Counted from the stretch's first letter, positions 16,064 to 25,465 are shown. The stretch is 38,329 nucleotides of DNA from Hellea sp. (GCA_014238285.1 JABABK010000025.1:1-38329); one strand, 5' to 3'. The notes: generated by a model not told the origin, from the letters alone. Numbers and translations: made by a program.

Positions 16064-17251
16064 ATTGAGCTGACCGAACCAGAGTTCGCATATGACGATG
16101 AGTATCGAAAGGCGCTCCATAATTATATGGATTACCTTGCGGGTGCGCGCGCCAAATTTGAGGACGCAAATAACGCCCTTAAACTTGGTAAGCAAACACC
16201 TGAGCTCATGGACGATGCAAAAGTTGCAGCTCACAAATTAGCGGGTAATGCTTTAATGTATGGGTTCCCTGAACTCGGTGACAAAGCCCGCGAATTTGAA
16301 ACATTCCTAAACAAGAACCCTAATTTTGATCCAGGGTTATGCCGATCGCGGCTTCTAAAACTAATTACCGACATTGATAAAATCCGCAACCAACCTTTGG
16401 AAGCGGATACACACCAGTTTGAGTCTGATAATTTCCAACCTGATCAAACCCCTGACCGTTGGGAGACAGACTCAATGAAAACCGAAGGCTACGGCTTACC
16501 CAGTCGTCAGTCTTCGGTTTTATTAATTCATAAAGATCCCTGGATGATCCAAATGATCACAAACATGCTCGCCCCTGAATATAGAGTGACCGGCTGCCAA
16601 CAAGCGCATCAAGCTATGGCAATCGCGGTCAATCAGCCACCGGATATTGTTATCATGGAGCAAGACCTTGAAGATATGACAGGTGTCGATGTGGCTCGTT
16701 TCATGCGGGCGGTTGAGCAATTACAAGCTACGCCCATTGTCATGATCATGAGCGGTCAAGACCCGCACGATATCGTCAAAGCCGTAGACGCCGGTGTTTC
16801 AGATTGTTTTGAAAACGCGTTTGAAATACTGCCCCTTGTCGCCCATGTCAGGGAAATTCTCAGAAAGCAACAATTCCACGTCCTGATCGTAGATGATGAC
16901 CGCGCCGTTTCAGATTTGCTAGCTCATAGATTTAAAACTTACGGCGCCCGGGCTGATAAGGTCTATGACGGAATTGAAGCGCTTGAATATTTACGCACTC
17001 AAAAACCAGACTTAATCATCCTTGATCGTATGATGCCGAGGCTTGAAGGCGGTGCTGTGCTGTATCAAATTCAACAGGAAATTAACCTTAAGTCCATTCC
17101 GGTCATGTTAGTGACGGCTATGGCAAATCGGGACGACGTCATAACTTGGTTAAAGCGCGGCGCTATCGATTACATAACCAAACCTTTTAACCCGGATGAG
17201 GTTGTATTGCGCGCTCTAAGACATTTGAGGATTGAACAAAATGCAGCTTAA
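16064..17251 (+). CDS. HPt-REC-REC response regulator (phosphorelay protein)
   Basis: First gene of the operon. Counting residues from the ATG at 16127 (374 residues): an HPt domain with His36 in AAHKLAGNALMYGF, a degenerate receiver (130-245) in which the phospho-acceptor Asp is replaced by Glu178 (IVIMEQDLE), and an intact receiver (250-372) with Asp256-258, Asp300 in IILDRMMP, Thr330 and Lys352 in ITKPF. No output or kinase domain is present, so it relays or senses phosphate. The frame continues upstream of that ATG for 21 more codons that complete the first HPt helix (FAYDDEYRKALHNY), back to TGA at 16055. A near-consensus SD (GGCGGTGATC, 16050-16059) lies before ATT at 16064, taken here as the start. 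If ATT is not used, the ATG at 16127 lacks a good SD. It overlaps the next gene by 11 nt. Confidence 0.82.
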   Translation: MELTEPEFAYDDEYRKALHNYMDYLAGARAKFEDANNALKLGKQTPELMDDAKVAAHKLAGNALMYGFPELGDKAREFETFLNKNPNFDPGLCRSRLLKLITDIDKIRNQPLEADTHQFESDNFQPDQTPDRWETDSMKTEGYGLPSRQSSVLLIHKDPWMIQMITNMLAPEYRVTGCQQAHQAMAIAVNQPPDIVIMEQDLEDMTGVDVARFMRAVEQLQATPIVMIMSGQDPHDIVKAVDAGVSDCFENAFEILPLVAHVREILRKQQFHVLIVDDDRAVSDLLAHRFKTYGARADKVYDGIEALEYLRTQKPDLIILDRMMPRLEGGAVLYQIQQEINLKSIPVMLVTAMANRDDVITWLKRGAIDYITKPFNPDEVVLRALRHLRIEQNAA

Positions 17252-18392
17252 CTCAAAAAAAATCAAAATAACTCTCGTCACTAGCGTGATAGTTGCGCTG
17301 GCGATGCCCGTCATGGCGTCAGCTCAATCACCAGAGTCTATTTCCCGAAAGGCCCTAGACTTAGCCGGTAATCAAAAGTTTGAACAGGCGCTGAGCCTTC
17401 TAGACGCGCAATCACAGGAAAACCGCAGTACATATGATGTGCAATTTGCACGCGCTCGGATTTTGTCTTGGGCAGATCAGCATGAGGCGGCGGCCAATGC
17501 CTATAAAGACCTTATGAACGCCTATCCCGGTAATCCTGATGTTGAAAATGGCTATGGTTATCTGGAATATTACCGTGGTAATTACGATCAAGCCGACATA
17601 TTTTTCAACAACATCATCGCCAATCACCCCAATTATGATGATGCGCGTACAGGGCTAGAGCGCACCCAAGCGGCGCGCGAAGCCGCAAAACGCAATCGTG
17701 GACACCAATGGCGCGTCGATGGCAATGTTGGCATCAGCTCTTTTAGTAACGGTCAGCAAGACTGGAATGATCAAAGCTTGAGAGTCGAATATATTCCTGG
17801 CAAAATTGCGGTTAGCGGGAAAGTCGTTCGCTATGAACGCTTTGGCCTAAACGACATACAACTGACAGCTGGTGTACGCTCCAATAATGACAGTAATTGG
17901 GACTGGGAAATTGGCGGCGGATTTACACCCTCGGCTGACTTCCGCCCGGATGTGAGCGCTCTTGGTCGGATCGGACATAAATTCAAATTACAAGGCGGAA
18001 CCACCCTTCACGGGTCCGTTGGTTATCAAATCGATGATTATGACAGCACGGGTTCAATCAGTACATTGACGCCCCAAATCATGGCCTATTTGGAAAACGG
18101 AGCCGTTTTAACAGGCCGTCTCATCCATAGTATGAAAGATGGTCAAAGTGACCAGACAGGTTTTTTGACCTCTGCAAGCATTCCTATCGTTGATCGATTA
18201 AGCGCTCAAATTGGTTATGCCAACGCCCCCGAAACCGTCAATGGTATCGTCATTGACACGGAGAGCGTATTTGGCGGCCTAACCTATCAGCTAACAGACA
18301 CCACAGATATTCACGCAACCTATGCCCGCGATGATCGCGAAAACACCTATATACGAGACGGTTTTAATGTTGGACTTACTCAAAAATATTGA
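17241..18392 (+). CDS. YaiO-family TPR/outer-membrane beta-barrel protein
   Basis: 383 residues. Signal peptide (about 1-29, ending ASA before QSPES), then about three tetratricopeptide-like helical repeats (about 35-145: alternating helices with ARARILSWADQHEAAANAY and GYLEYYRGNYDQADIFF), then a C-terminal domain of amphipathic beta strands ending in FNVGLTQKY with a terminal aromatic residue, as in outer-membrane barrels. This is the YaiO layout. In related secretion systems (PgaA, BcsC) a TPR-plus-barrel protein carries the polymer across the periplasm and outer membrane; I infer the same here. The ATG at 17241 overlaps the regulator gene by 11 nt, with GAGG at 17227-17230; a TTG at 17232 is less likely. 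Confidence 0.82.
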   Translation: MQLNSKKIKITLVTSVIVALAMPVMASAQSPESISRKALDLAGNQKFEQALSLLDAQSQENRSTYDVQFARARILSWADQHEAAANAYKDLMNAYPGNPDVENGYGYLEYYRGNYDQADIFFNNIIANHPNYDDARTGLERTQAAREAAKRNRGHQWRVDGNVGISSFSNGQQDWNDQSLRVEYIPGKIAVSGKVVRYERFGLNDIQLTAGVRSNNDSNWDWEIGGGFTPSADFRPDVSALGRIGHKFKLQGGTTLHGSVGYQIDDYDSTGSISTLTPQIMAYLENGAVLTGRLIHSMKDGQSDQTGFLTSASIPIVDRLSAQIGYANAPETVNGIVIDTESVFGGLTYQLTDTTDIHATYARDDRENTYIRDGFNVGLTQKY

Positions 18393-19437
18393 GAATTTAT
18401 TGCTGTTCACGCTTTGGGTGATTTCGGCTGGCTTGGTAATCGCGGCTGTATTAACAGCCATTATCCTGAGCCTACGTCGTCTATACCGCAATCAAAGAGT
18501 TCTGGTCACATCGGCTAAACAAAAACGATTTGAAGCCTTCATACAAAAAAATCTGGGCGAAACGGACCTAACCGAAGACCTGATTTTGCCCGAAGATATT
18601 CGCCAAAATCGAACAGCTATTGTTACAGCCCTGCTCAAATTTTTCAAAATTGTTAAAGGCGAGGATGCGTCACGCCTTAAGATATTGGTAGATGAACTTT
18701 ATCTTGAACCCATTATCGTAGAGGCCACAATGGTAGGCAATCGCGGCAAGCGAATGCGCGCCTTAACCGTATTGTCTTTTTTGCACACGCGTTCATCATT
18801 AATGACAATCGCTGATCACCTGTATTCGGAAGATAAATATATTCGCTTGAGTGTCGCACGTTGCTTGGCCCGGCGCGGCGTTCTGAGTCTCTTATCCGAG
18901 GTTTCAGAATCTGTTTCATCTGCATTCCCCAAAGACGAAAAGATCATGGCAGATGTCTTATTACGGTTTGGTTCAGGCGCTTCCCCCCTACTTGAAACTA
19001 TGGTCGAACGATCCCGAAGCAACACCATTGCCTCAGGCGCTTTAGAGGCTTTGATACTACTTCAACCTGCCCAAACAGAATTAGATTTAGCTGATTTGAT
19101 GCTGGCCGCTGACGACCGATTGAGAGCCGCTACCGTTGATTTTTCAACTATTTGTGACTACGAACAAAAAACCAATATCCTTCTATTGGGTCTGACGGAT
19201 GAGAGCCTTAAGGTCAAAATCAGGTCTCTAAAAATCGCCATGCGCGAACAAAGGCCGGAGACATTTTCATATCTTTATCGGCTCATGCACGATCCAAATT
19301 TATGGGTACGTTATTGGGCGATGAGAGCTGCGCTTAAATCCGGAAATTCCGGGCAGACGCTTATGCGCTCTGTCGCGCGCCGAGACGGCGCTGTCGGGGA
19401 ATTGGCCGGCGACGTCTTGCGAGAGCTTAACGCCTAA
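18367..19437 (+). CDS. Membrane-anchored HEAT-repeat protein
   Basis: 356 residues. One N-terminal membrane segment (about 10-33: LLLFTLWVISAGLVIAAVLTA) and then an all-helical, soluble domain with HEAT-like repeats (for example YIRLSVARCLARRGVLSLL, DDRLRAATVDF, SLKVKIRSLKIAM, DPNLWVRYWAMRAALKSG). The anchor followed by a basic stretch (SLRRLYRNQR) places the repeats in the cytosol. HEAT repeats bind protein partners; here the likely partners are the glycosyltransferase encoded next and the HPt-REC-REC regulator. ATG at 18367 gives a 26-nt overlap with the barrel gene, preceded by GAGACGG. It ends with TAATG shared with the next start. Confidence 0.8.
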   Translation: MLDLLKNIENLLLFTLWVISAGLVIAAVLTAIILSLRRLYRNQRVLVTSAKQKRFEAFIQKNLGETDLTEDLILPEDIRQNRTAIVTALLKFFKIVKGEDASRLKILVDELYLEPIIVEATMVGNRGKRMRALTVLSFLHTRSSLMTIADHLYSEDKYIRLSVARCLARRGVLSLLSEVSESVSSAFPKDEKIMADVLLRFGSGASPLLETMVERSRSNTIASGALEALILLQPAQTELDLADLMLAADDRLRAATVDFSTICDYEQKTNILLLGLTDESLKVKIRSLKIAMREQRPETFSYLYRLMHDPNLWVRYWAMRAALKSGNSGQTLMRSVARRDGAVGELAGDVLRELNA

Positions 19438-20894
19438 TGGAGTTTACACAAATCATAACCATTCCAGCCTGGGCGGAGGTCTGCGTTGTAATTTTATCCT
19501 TCTTCATCATCACGGTAGGATTGATTCAAAATATTGTCTACGCTTGGAGTATTCCCCATGCCTGGCTTGAGATCAATGAGCGGTCTCAACGCGATGATAC
19601 TCATGCCGAGTGGGAACTCCTTCGCTCGGAAGCACATCTGCCCGTCTCCATCATTGTCCCTGCCTATAATGAACAAAATACTATTCGCGAAAGCGTCATG
19701 GCTTTGCTCAATCTGCATTATCCAGACTTTCAAATCATCGTCGTCAATGACGGTTCTTCTGATGAAACCGCAGAGACAATGATTAAGTCTTTTGGTATGA
19801 GCCCCGTTAATCGTGTTAGAGATATCGGTAATATCGAACACAAACCCATTCGCCAGATTTACGGATCAGATCAATATCCAAAATTACTTTTTCTGGATAA
19901 AGAGAACGGAAAAAAAGCGGATGCCATCAATGCCGGCATGACTTGCGTTCGGACACCATTGTTTTGCGTCATTGATGCGGATTCACTGCTGGATCCTAAT
20001 GCCCTTCTTAAGGCTGTCAGGCCGTTCGTAGAAACGTCAAGGAATACCATTGCCGTTGGCGGAACCATCGGCATCGTCAACGGCTGCACAATCCGAAACG
20101 GCCACGTGGAAGAGTATGACCTTCCCAAAAAGTTTTTGGCGCGTATTCAAGTCGTGGAATATATCCGCGCCTTTCTGATGGCCAGGCTAGCGGCGAGCCG
20201 TAAAGGCACTTTGACTTTGATCTCTGGCGCATTTGGGATATTCCGCCGTGAAATTGCCATTGAAGTTGGCGGTTATGACACGACGACGGTCGGTGAAGAC
20301 CTCGAACTTGTTATGAAAATGCACGACTATATGATCAATAAGGGGGACCCTTATCAAATCATCTATATCCCGGAACCCGTTTGCTGGACCGAAGTTCCCG
20401 TAACTTTGAAGGTTCTTTCCAGCCAGCGCATTCGTTGGCAGCGCGGCGCTCTCGAATGTCTTGATCGTCACAAAAACATGATATTTAACCCAAAATACGG
20501 ACGACTCGGAATGCTCTCTATGCCGCTTTATGTTTTAGTCGATGTTGTTGGGCCAATCGTTGAGCTTTTAGGTTTATTTCTCATACCGCTGTTCGCCTTA
20601 CTGGGTTGGCTCAGCGTCAAGTTTTTCCTCGCTTATACAGCCATGATATTTAGCTTTGGGCTGTTTATCAGTGTCATGGCGATCTTAATCGAACAAGATG
20701 AAATTGAGAGGTTTTCAAAACCTCGCCACCTCATCACATTATTATGTGTCGCAGCGGTCGAGAACTTTGGCTATCGCCAGTTAAGCGCTTATTGGCGGAT
20801 GAAAGGTGTGTTTCAGCACTTCTCCAAAAAGAAAGCGACTTGGGGTAAGATGGAACGCGTCGGGTTTAAGACAAGCGAGCCATCGGATATTTGA
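19437..20894 (+). CDS. Processive family 2 glycosyltransferase (BcsA/PgaC-like)
   Basis: 485 residues. Membrane segment 12-35, GT2 catalytic domain 68-335, and C-terminal membrane segments (about 365-418) after an amphipathic stretch. Catalytic residues are visible: Asp105 (NDGSSD), DAD at 180-182, GED at 286-288 and QRIRW at 330-334, the set typical of processive enzymes such as cellulose, hyaluronan or poly-N-acetylglucosamine synthases. It polymerises a sugar on the cytosolic face and passes it through the inner membrane; the sugar is unknown. No PilZ (c-di-GMP) domain is present and no deacetylase or hydrolase gene is nearby. The start overlaps the HEAT gene by one base, so the four genes are translationally coupled. 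Confidence 0.9.
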   Translation: MEFTQIITIPAWAEVCVVILSFFIITVGLIQNIVYAWSIPHAWLEINERSQRDDTHAEWELLRSEAHLPVSIIVPAYNEQNTIRESVMALLNLHYPDFQIIVVNDGSSDETAETMIKSFGMSPVNRVRDIGNIEHKPIRQIYGSDQYPKLLFLDKENGKKADAINAGMTCVRTPLFCVIDADSLLDPNALLKAVRPFVETSRNTIAVGGTIGIVNGCTIRNGHVEEYDLPKKFLARIQVVEYIRAFLMARLAASRKGTLTLISGAFGIFRREIAIEVGGYDTTTVGEDLELVMKMHDYMINKGDPYQIIYIPEPVCWTEVPVTLKVLSSQRIRWQRGALECLDRHKNMIFNPKYGRLGMLSMPLYVLVDVVGPIVELLGLFLIPLFALLGWLSVKFFLAYTAMIFSFGLFISVMAILIEQDEIERFSKPRHLITLLCVAAVENFGYRQLSAYWRMKGVFQHFSKKKATWGKMERVGFKTSEPSDI

Positions 20895-20917
20895 GACGCG
20901 CGCAAAACGCGCACCTC
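20893..20917. terminator. Weak bidirectional hairpin between convergent operons
   Basis: GAG-(2 mismatches)-GCGCG / CGCGC-(2)-CTC with a CAAAA loop, lying at the end of the glycosyltransferase gene and 12 bp from the RND permease stop. The following T-tract is poor (ATATTTTCT), so it may act only as a weak stop. Confidence 0.35.
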
Positions 20918-20928
20918 GATATTTTCTA

Positions 20929-23900
20929 TTAAGCAATCTGAGCTGAGAACTTTGGAATTCTCTCGCCTCTATAGGCTCCAACAAAGTAGCGTCTGATATC
21001 GGCGCCGATCGCATATAACGCTGGCACAAAGAAAAGCGTGACAAACAGAGCGAAGAAGACACCAAAGGCTAAGCTGATCCCGATTGGAACCAAGGATTGC
21101 GCCTGCAATGAGCGATCAAACAATAAGGGTAACAGCCCCACAAAGGTCGTTAGTGATGTCAGTAAAATTGGGCGAAAACGACGTGTGCCTGCTTCAACAA
21201 TAGCTTGAGCACCATCCATCCCTTTTTCGCGAAGACGGTGAACATAATCCAACAGGACCAGATTGTCATTTACCGCGACTCCTGCCGCTGCAAACATCCC
21301 TAGCATCGAGAAAATTGACATGGCCTTACCCATAATCAAGTGCCCAATGACCATTCCGCAAAAGCAAAACGGAATAGCGGCTAGTAAGATAAGAATAGGT
21401 TCGAAATAGGACTTGAATGAAACCGCCACAAGAAAATAGGCAAACCCAATTGCGATAAGCATCAGAGTGAATAGTTCAGCCTTCATTTCTGCTTCGCCTT
21501 GTGAGGCCCCTATATTACCCCGAGTAACCGCAGGGTGTTGAGTTTTAAATTCGGGGAAAAAGTTCTCATCGAGGTCACTTCTTATAGTTTCCACATCTTC
21601 TGAAGCCGCTTCGGCACTAATGATAATGGCTCGCTGTCTTTCACGTCTAAGGATTCTATTAGTCCCTTTTTCAAACCTGAGTTCGGCAACAGTAGCTAAG
21701 GGCAATTCTCTGCCATCAGAAGTGCGCACCCGAATAGAGCTTAGAAAATCAAGTGATTGGCGATCTGTTTGTGGATAACGAACATAGACTCTAACATCTT
21801 CGCCGTCACGAGGTAGACGCTGGACTTCTTCACCAAAGAAGCCTTGGCGAACCTGGCGAGCCACCTCAGCATGAGTTATACCAAGTGCCTCTGCACCAGG
21901 CTTTAAATCAAACTGAATTTCTTCTGCGGCGCTCTCCATATCATTGACGACATTATAAACACCGTCATAGCTTCGTAACTTTGTCATCAGCTCGTTACCA
22001 GCCGCGTTCAGCTCCTCAAAGGATTTTGCGTTCAGAACGTACTGAATTGCTGGGCCATTATTGTTATCTCGATATTCGACGCCAATCGCTTCAGCATCTG
22101 GCACTTCGCCGATCAATTCACGTAACCGTTCCGCAGTTTCCTTTGCGCCCAATGATCTAGTCTCTGGCGGAACTAATTTTACAAGAGCTAAAACTTCATT
22201 GTCGCGCGATCTTGTGTACCAATTTTCTATTAGATCACCGCCTTTAGCTTCAATTTCTTCTTCAAGTTTTTTCTCTGCGTCTTGGATCTGCTCTAGAACA
22301 GCAAGAGTCCGCGTATAAGGCGTGCCCTCCGGCAATACGACAGTAATAGCGATTTGATCGGATTCATCTTCCGGAAAAAAGATCGACTTCACATATCCAT
22401 TTCCGACGACCCCAAGACACATAACCATAATCCCCATAAATATCGAAGCTGTGAACCATTTGTGATGAATAGCCTTAATGATCAGTGGTCGATATATGCG
22501 AGTCGCAACATTTTTTAGGCTATCAGAAATTTTCTTCTGAACCTTCATAATACGGCTTTTAGGATTCACAGGTTTTAGGTGGGCTAAGTGAGCTGGAAGG
22601 ATAAGCAATGACTCTACCAAAGAAAAAGCTAATGCCAACATCACAACGATCGAGATCGCCCTTGTAAACTGGCTCATATCGCCAGACAATAACATCCACG
22701 GTGCAAAGAAAAACATAGTTGTTAGGACGGCAAAAATAACTGGCTTAAGCACCATATTCGTTCCGTTCACTGCGGCTTCTAAACCAGTCTCGCCTTCTTC
22801 TGTTTTAAAGTGAATCGCCTCACCGACAATAATGGCATCATCCACAATAACACCTATGACCAGTAGAAATGAGAATATGGAGATAAAGTTGAATGACACG
22901 CCAAAAAGCGGCAAAAAAGCTAATCCACCAGCAAACGCCGTTGCAATGCCAATAGAAACCCATATGGCTATTTTTGGGCGCAAAAATAGCATGAGTGTCA
23001 TACACACAAGAGCAAGCCCCGTTAAAAAATTTCTCGCAATCGTGTTAACTTGGCCGTTATATTGGTCAACTTGGTCATTCCAGAAAGAAACAGAAACACC
23101 TGATGGTAAATCACCCTCGATTTTTTCCACATAGGCGCGAACATTTTCGGACATTTTGACAACATCCATTTGCGGCCCGCTCATAACTTGAACGAGGATT
23201 GTTCGTTTTCCATTCACGGTCGCCAGCAAGTTAACTTGCTCAAACCCATCTATAACTTTTGCAATGTCCCGAACCCTGATGACGGCTCCGCTTGTTTCCT
23301 GCCTTACGACTATATTTTCAAAATCCTCTTGGGTATCCGCCTGCTTGCGCATCCGGAGCTGCATGTTTCCTGTTGTCGTTCTAACCTGGCCAGATGACGT
23401 ATTTACCGACGTCCCGCGCACGGCTTGCGCGACTTCGGCGAAAGTTAAGCCGTATTGCCGAAGTGCATCTTCAGAGACTTCAATAGATACTTCTTCTCCG
23501 CGCACACCGAAAAGCTCAACCATGGGAATGTATTCAAGCAAGGCTATTTCCCGGCGGGTTCGTTCGGCAAATCTTTTGAGTTCCCGTTCAGAAACACTAT
23601 CATCCCCAGATACAGCCAGCCGGATCATCTCATTCCGGCTCGTCCAAGGTCGAAACTGTGGCTTTTCTGCGCCGGGTGGCAACGTATTGATACTATCCAT
23701 TTGACGTTTCACATCTTGCATAAACTGAGCTTTGTCGACACTGGTACCGGCTTCTATCGAAACATTTCCGCCACCCTCACCCGCAAACGCCCAAAGGCGC
23801 TTTACATCTGGAATTTGTGAAAAAGCCTCTTCCATTCGAATAACAATTTGTTCTTCAATATCTTGCGGAGAAGCACCAGGCCAAGCCACCGAAACATCGG

Positions 23901-24036
23901 CTCCCGGAACTTCTACATAAGGAAAGGATTCTCTCTCGATCTGAACATAACTTACGATACCCCCAAGTATAAGAATAAACATAAGAAGATTGGCCGCAAC
24001 CGGATTACTGGCCCACCATTTGACAATTGCTTTCAT
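20929..24036 (-). CDS. RND efflux permease (HAE1 family)
   Basis: 1035 residues, the usual length of RND permeases, with the internal duplication of two halves each having a membrane segment, a large periplasmic loop and a set of membrane segments. The starting NPVAANLLMFILILGGIVS and the proton-relay segment VIGVIVDDAIIVGEAIH (Asp-Asp in TM4) are characteristic; the second half has AGVAVNDNLVLLDYVHRLRE. It exports drugs, bile-like compounds or lipids with proton counterflow, as part of a tripartite pump. The adaptor gene ends 8 bp upstream. No TolC-like outer-membrane gene is in the window, so the pump must use one encoded elsewhere. It is convergent with the exopolysaccharide operon, 34 bp apart. 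Confidence 0.93.
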   Translation of the reverse strand: MKAIVKWWASNPVAANLLMFILILGGIVSYVQIERESFPYVEVPGADVSVAWPGASPQDIEEQIVIRMEEAFSQIPDVKRLWAFAGEGGGNVSIEAGTSVDKAQFMQDVKRQMDSINTLPPGAEKPQFRPWTSRNEMIRLAVSGDDSVSERELKRFAERTRREIALLEYIPMVELFGVRGEEVSIEVSEDALRQYGLTFAEVAQAVRGTSVNTSSGQVRTTTGNMQLRMRKQADTQEDFENIVVRQETSGAVIRVRDIAKVIDGFEQVNLLATVNGKRTILVQVMSGPQMDVVKMSENVRAYVEKIEGDLPSGVSVSFWNDQVDQYNGQVNTIARNFLTGLALVCMTLMLFLRPKIAIWVSIGIATAFAGGLAFLPLFGVSFNFISIFSFLLVIGVIVDDAIIVGEAIHFKTEEGETGLEAAVNGTNMVLKPVIFAVLTTMFFFAPWMLLSGDMSQFTRAISIVVMLALAFSLVESLLILPAHLAHLKPVNPKSRIMKVQKKISDSLKNVATRIYRPLIIKAIHHKWFTASIFMGIMVMCLGVVGNGYVKSIFFPEDESDQIAITVVLPEGTPYTRTLAVLEQIQDAEKKLEEEIEAKGGDLIENWYTRSRDNEVLALVKLVPPETRSLGAKETAERLRELIGEVPDAEAIGVEYRDNNNGPAIQYVLNAKSFEELNAAGNELMTKLRSYDGVYNVVNDMESAAEEIQFDLKPGAEALGITHAEVARQVRQGFFGEEVQRLPRDGEDVRVYVRYPQTDRQSLDFLSSIRVRTSDGRELPLATVAELRFEKGTNRILRRERQRAIIISAEAASEDVETIRSDLDENFFPEFKTQHPAVTRGNIGASQGEAEMKAELFTLMLIAIGFAYFLVAVSFKSYFEPILILLAAIPFCFCGMVIGHLIMGKAMSIFSMLGMFAAAGVAVNDNLVLLDYVHRLREKGMDGAQAIVEAGTRRFRPILLTSLTTFVGLLPLLFDRSLQAQSLVPIGISLAFGVFFALFVTLFFVPALYAIGADIRRYFVGAYRGERIPKFSAQIA

Positions 24037-24044
24037 GGTATCCC

Positions 24045-25295
24045 CTATTCTTCAGCTAAGGATTGGTCAGCGCCAGATGTGACGTCAATACTATCGACAA
24101 CATCGACTTTCATACCATTTGCGGCGCCGCGAATAGGAGACGTTACCACAAATTCACCAGGCTGCAGACCTGCCATAAGGATGGCTTTATCTCTGTCAGA
24201 AGCTCTTACATTGACGGTTCTTATCTCGAGCGTTTCGTCATTACTTGCGACATAGACTTGATCTTTTCCGCGTAGTCCAGCCCGCGGTATAGTCACCGCG
24301 CCGCCAATGTTTTCACCGCTAATTTCAGCTGTAACATAAATGCCCGGCGCAAGGGGCGTTCCGTTTGAGGCGCCCTTACCAAATGGATCTTTGACCTCAG
24401 CATAAGCATAAAGCACGCGAGTTTCAGGATCAAAACGACTATCTGTTCTGACGATCATGGCATCCCATTGCGCCATAACACCGGCGACATTTGCCGATAA
24501 TTTCACAGGCACGCCGTCCTTATTACTCGCTTGAAAACCAAGCTTTAAACCTGCACGGCCTAAATCCTGATTGGTGAGTGGCAGGCGCACATCCATAATA
24601 TCCGTGCTGTAAATCTCACCGATCTGCATACCTGTCGTGACATAGGCACCTTGATTAACAAAACGCTCTGTCACACGACCGGTGAAAGGCGCATAAACAT
24701 GGGTGCGTTTTAAGTGAAGCTCTGCTTCGCCAAGTTGAGCTTTCGCCGCTTCGAGTCTTGCGCCAGCTTCGGCCATTTGTGGTTGCCGCAAAACGAGTGC
24801 CGAAGGCGCTTCGCTGGCCCCAAGCTCTTCCCAGTCGCGCAGCGCAATTTCGCTTTCAGACTTTTCACGCATTACGGACGTTTCAGCCTGGGCCACATTG
24901 GCCCTAGCCTGAACAACCCGGAGTTCATATTCCGCGGGCTCTACCCGAATAAGCAGATCACCTTTTTTAAAGGCCGCACCTTCAATGAATTTTGGAGACA
25001 TATAGGTAATGCGCCCGCTCACTTGCGGGACGATATTAATCTGTGTTCGCGGCTGAACTTCGCCTTGCGCGGTTACAGATAACGTCACCGCTTCCGTCAC
25101 CGCCATCGCCGTCAGAACCGGCAAGGCCTTAACAACATCTTCTTTTTCTTCAGGCTCCGGCTTCATGGCGCTCATCACTGTCACAGCGCCGATTGAACCT
25201 CCAATCACCAAGATCGGCATGGCAAAGGCAAAGAACCGTCGAAGCCAGAGGCTCCGGCCCGTTAGTTTTTCATTTTTCTGCTTTTCTTGTGTCAT
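24045..25295 (-). CDS. RND efflux periplasmic adaptor (membrane fusion protein)
   Basis: 416 residues. An N-terminal membrane anchor (about 18-43) is followed by a lipoyl/barrel-sandwich half (VQPRTQINIVPQVSGRITYM), an alpha-helical hairpin (about 115-185: EYELRVVQARANVAQAETSV and onward), the second lipoyl half (HVYAPFTGRVTERFVNQGAYV) and beta-barrel and membrane-proximal domains (YVTAEISGENIGGAVTIP). It links the permease to an outer-membrane channel. The gene follows an OmpR-type regulator in the same direction; a 170-bp region with three 21-bp-spaced repeats lies before it, so it likely has a controlled promoter of its own. The permease begins 8 bp after its stop. Confidence 0.92.
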   Translation of the reverse strand: MTQEKQKNEKLTGRSLWLRRFFAFAMPILVIGGSIGAVTVMSAMKPEPEEKEDVVKALPVLTAMAVTEAVTLSVTAQGEVQPRTQINIVPQVSGRITYMSPKFIEGAAFKKGDLLIRVEPAEYELRVVQARANVAQAETSVMREKSESEIALRDWEELGASEAPSALVLRQPQMAEAGARLEAAKAQLGEAELHLKRTHVYAPFTGRVTERFVNQGAYVTTGMQIGEIYSTDIMDVRLPLTNQDLGRAGLKLGFQASNKDGVPVKLSANVAGVMAQWDAMIVRTDSRFDPETRVLYAYAEVKDPFGKGASNGTPLAPGIYVTAEISGENIGGAVTIPRAGLRGKDQVYVASNDETLEIRTVNVRASDRDKAILMAGLQPGEFVVTSPIRGAANGMKVDVVDSIDVTSGADQSLAEE

Positions 25296-25343
25296 GGCGC
25301 GACTCTCTCAATGTCTCTTTGAGATCACCATTACCGCATTACA

Positions 25344-25395
25344 TATCGTTTTTCAATATATATTTATCGTTTTTAATGACTAATTAGGCGTTTTT
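25344..25395 (-). promoter_or_regulatory. Triple direct repeat, likely OmpR-type operator of the RND operon
   Basis: TATCGTTTTT occurs at 25344-25353 and 25365-25374, and AGGCGTTTTT at 25386-25395. The three units are exactly 21 bp apart, two helical turns. On the coding strand they read (G/T)AAAAACG. They lie 50-100 bp before the adaptor start. OmpR-family regulators bind direct repeats on one face of the DNA, and such a regulator is encoded just upstream. Confidence 0.6.
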
Positions 25396-25465
25396 CGATA
25401 ATTTTATAAGAGTTAGAAGGTATAACTCATGAGAACATCTGTTAAAAAGATAGCTATTTTGAGTT

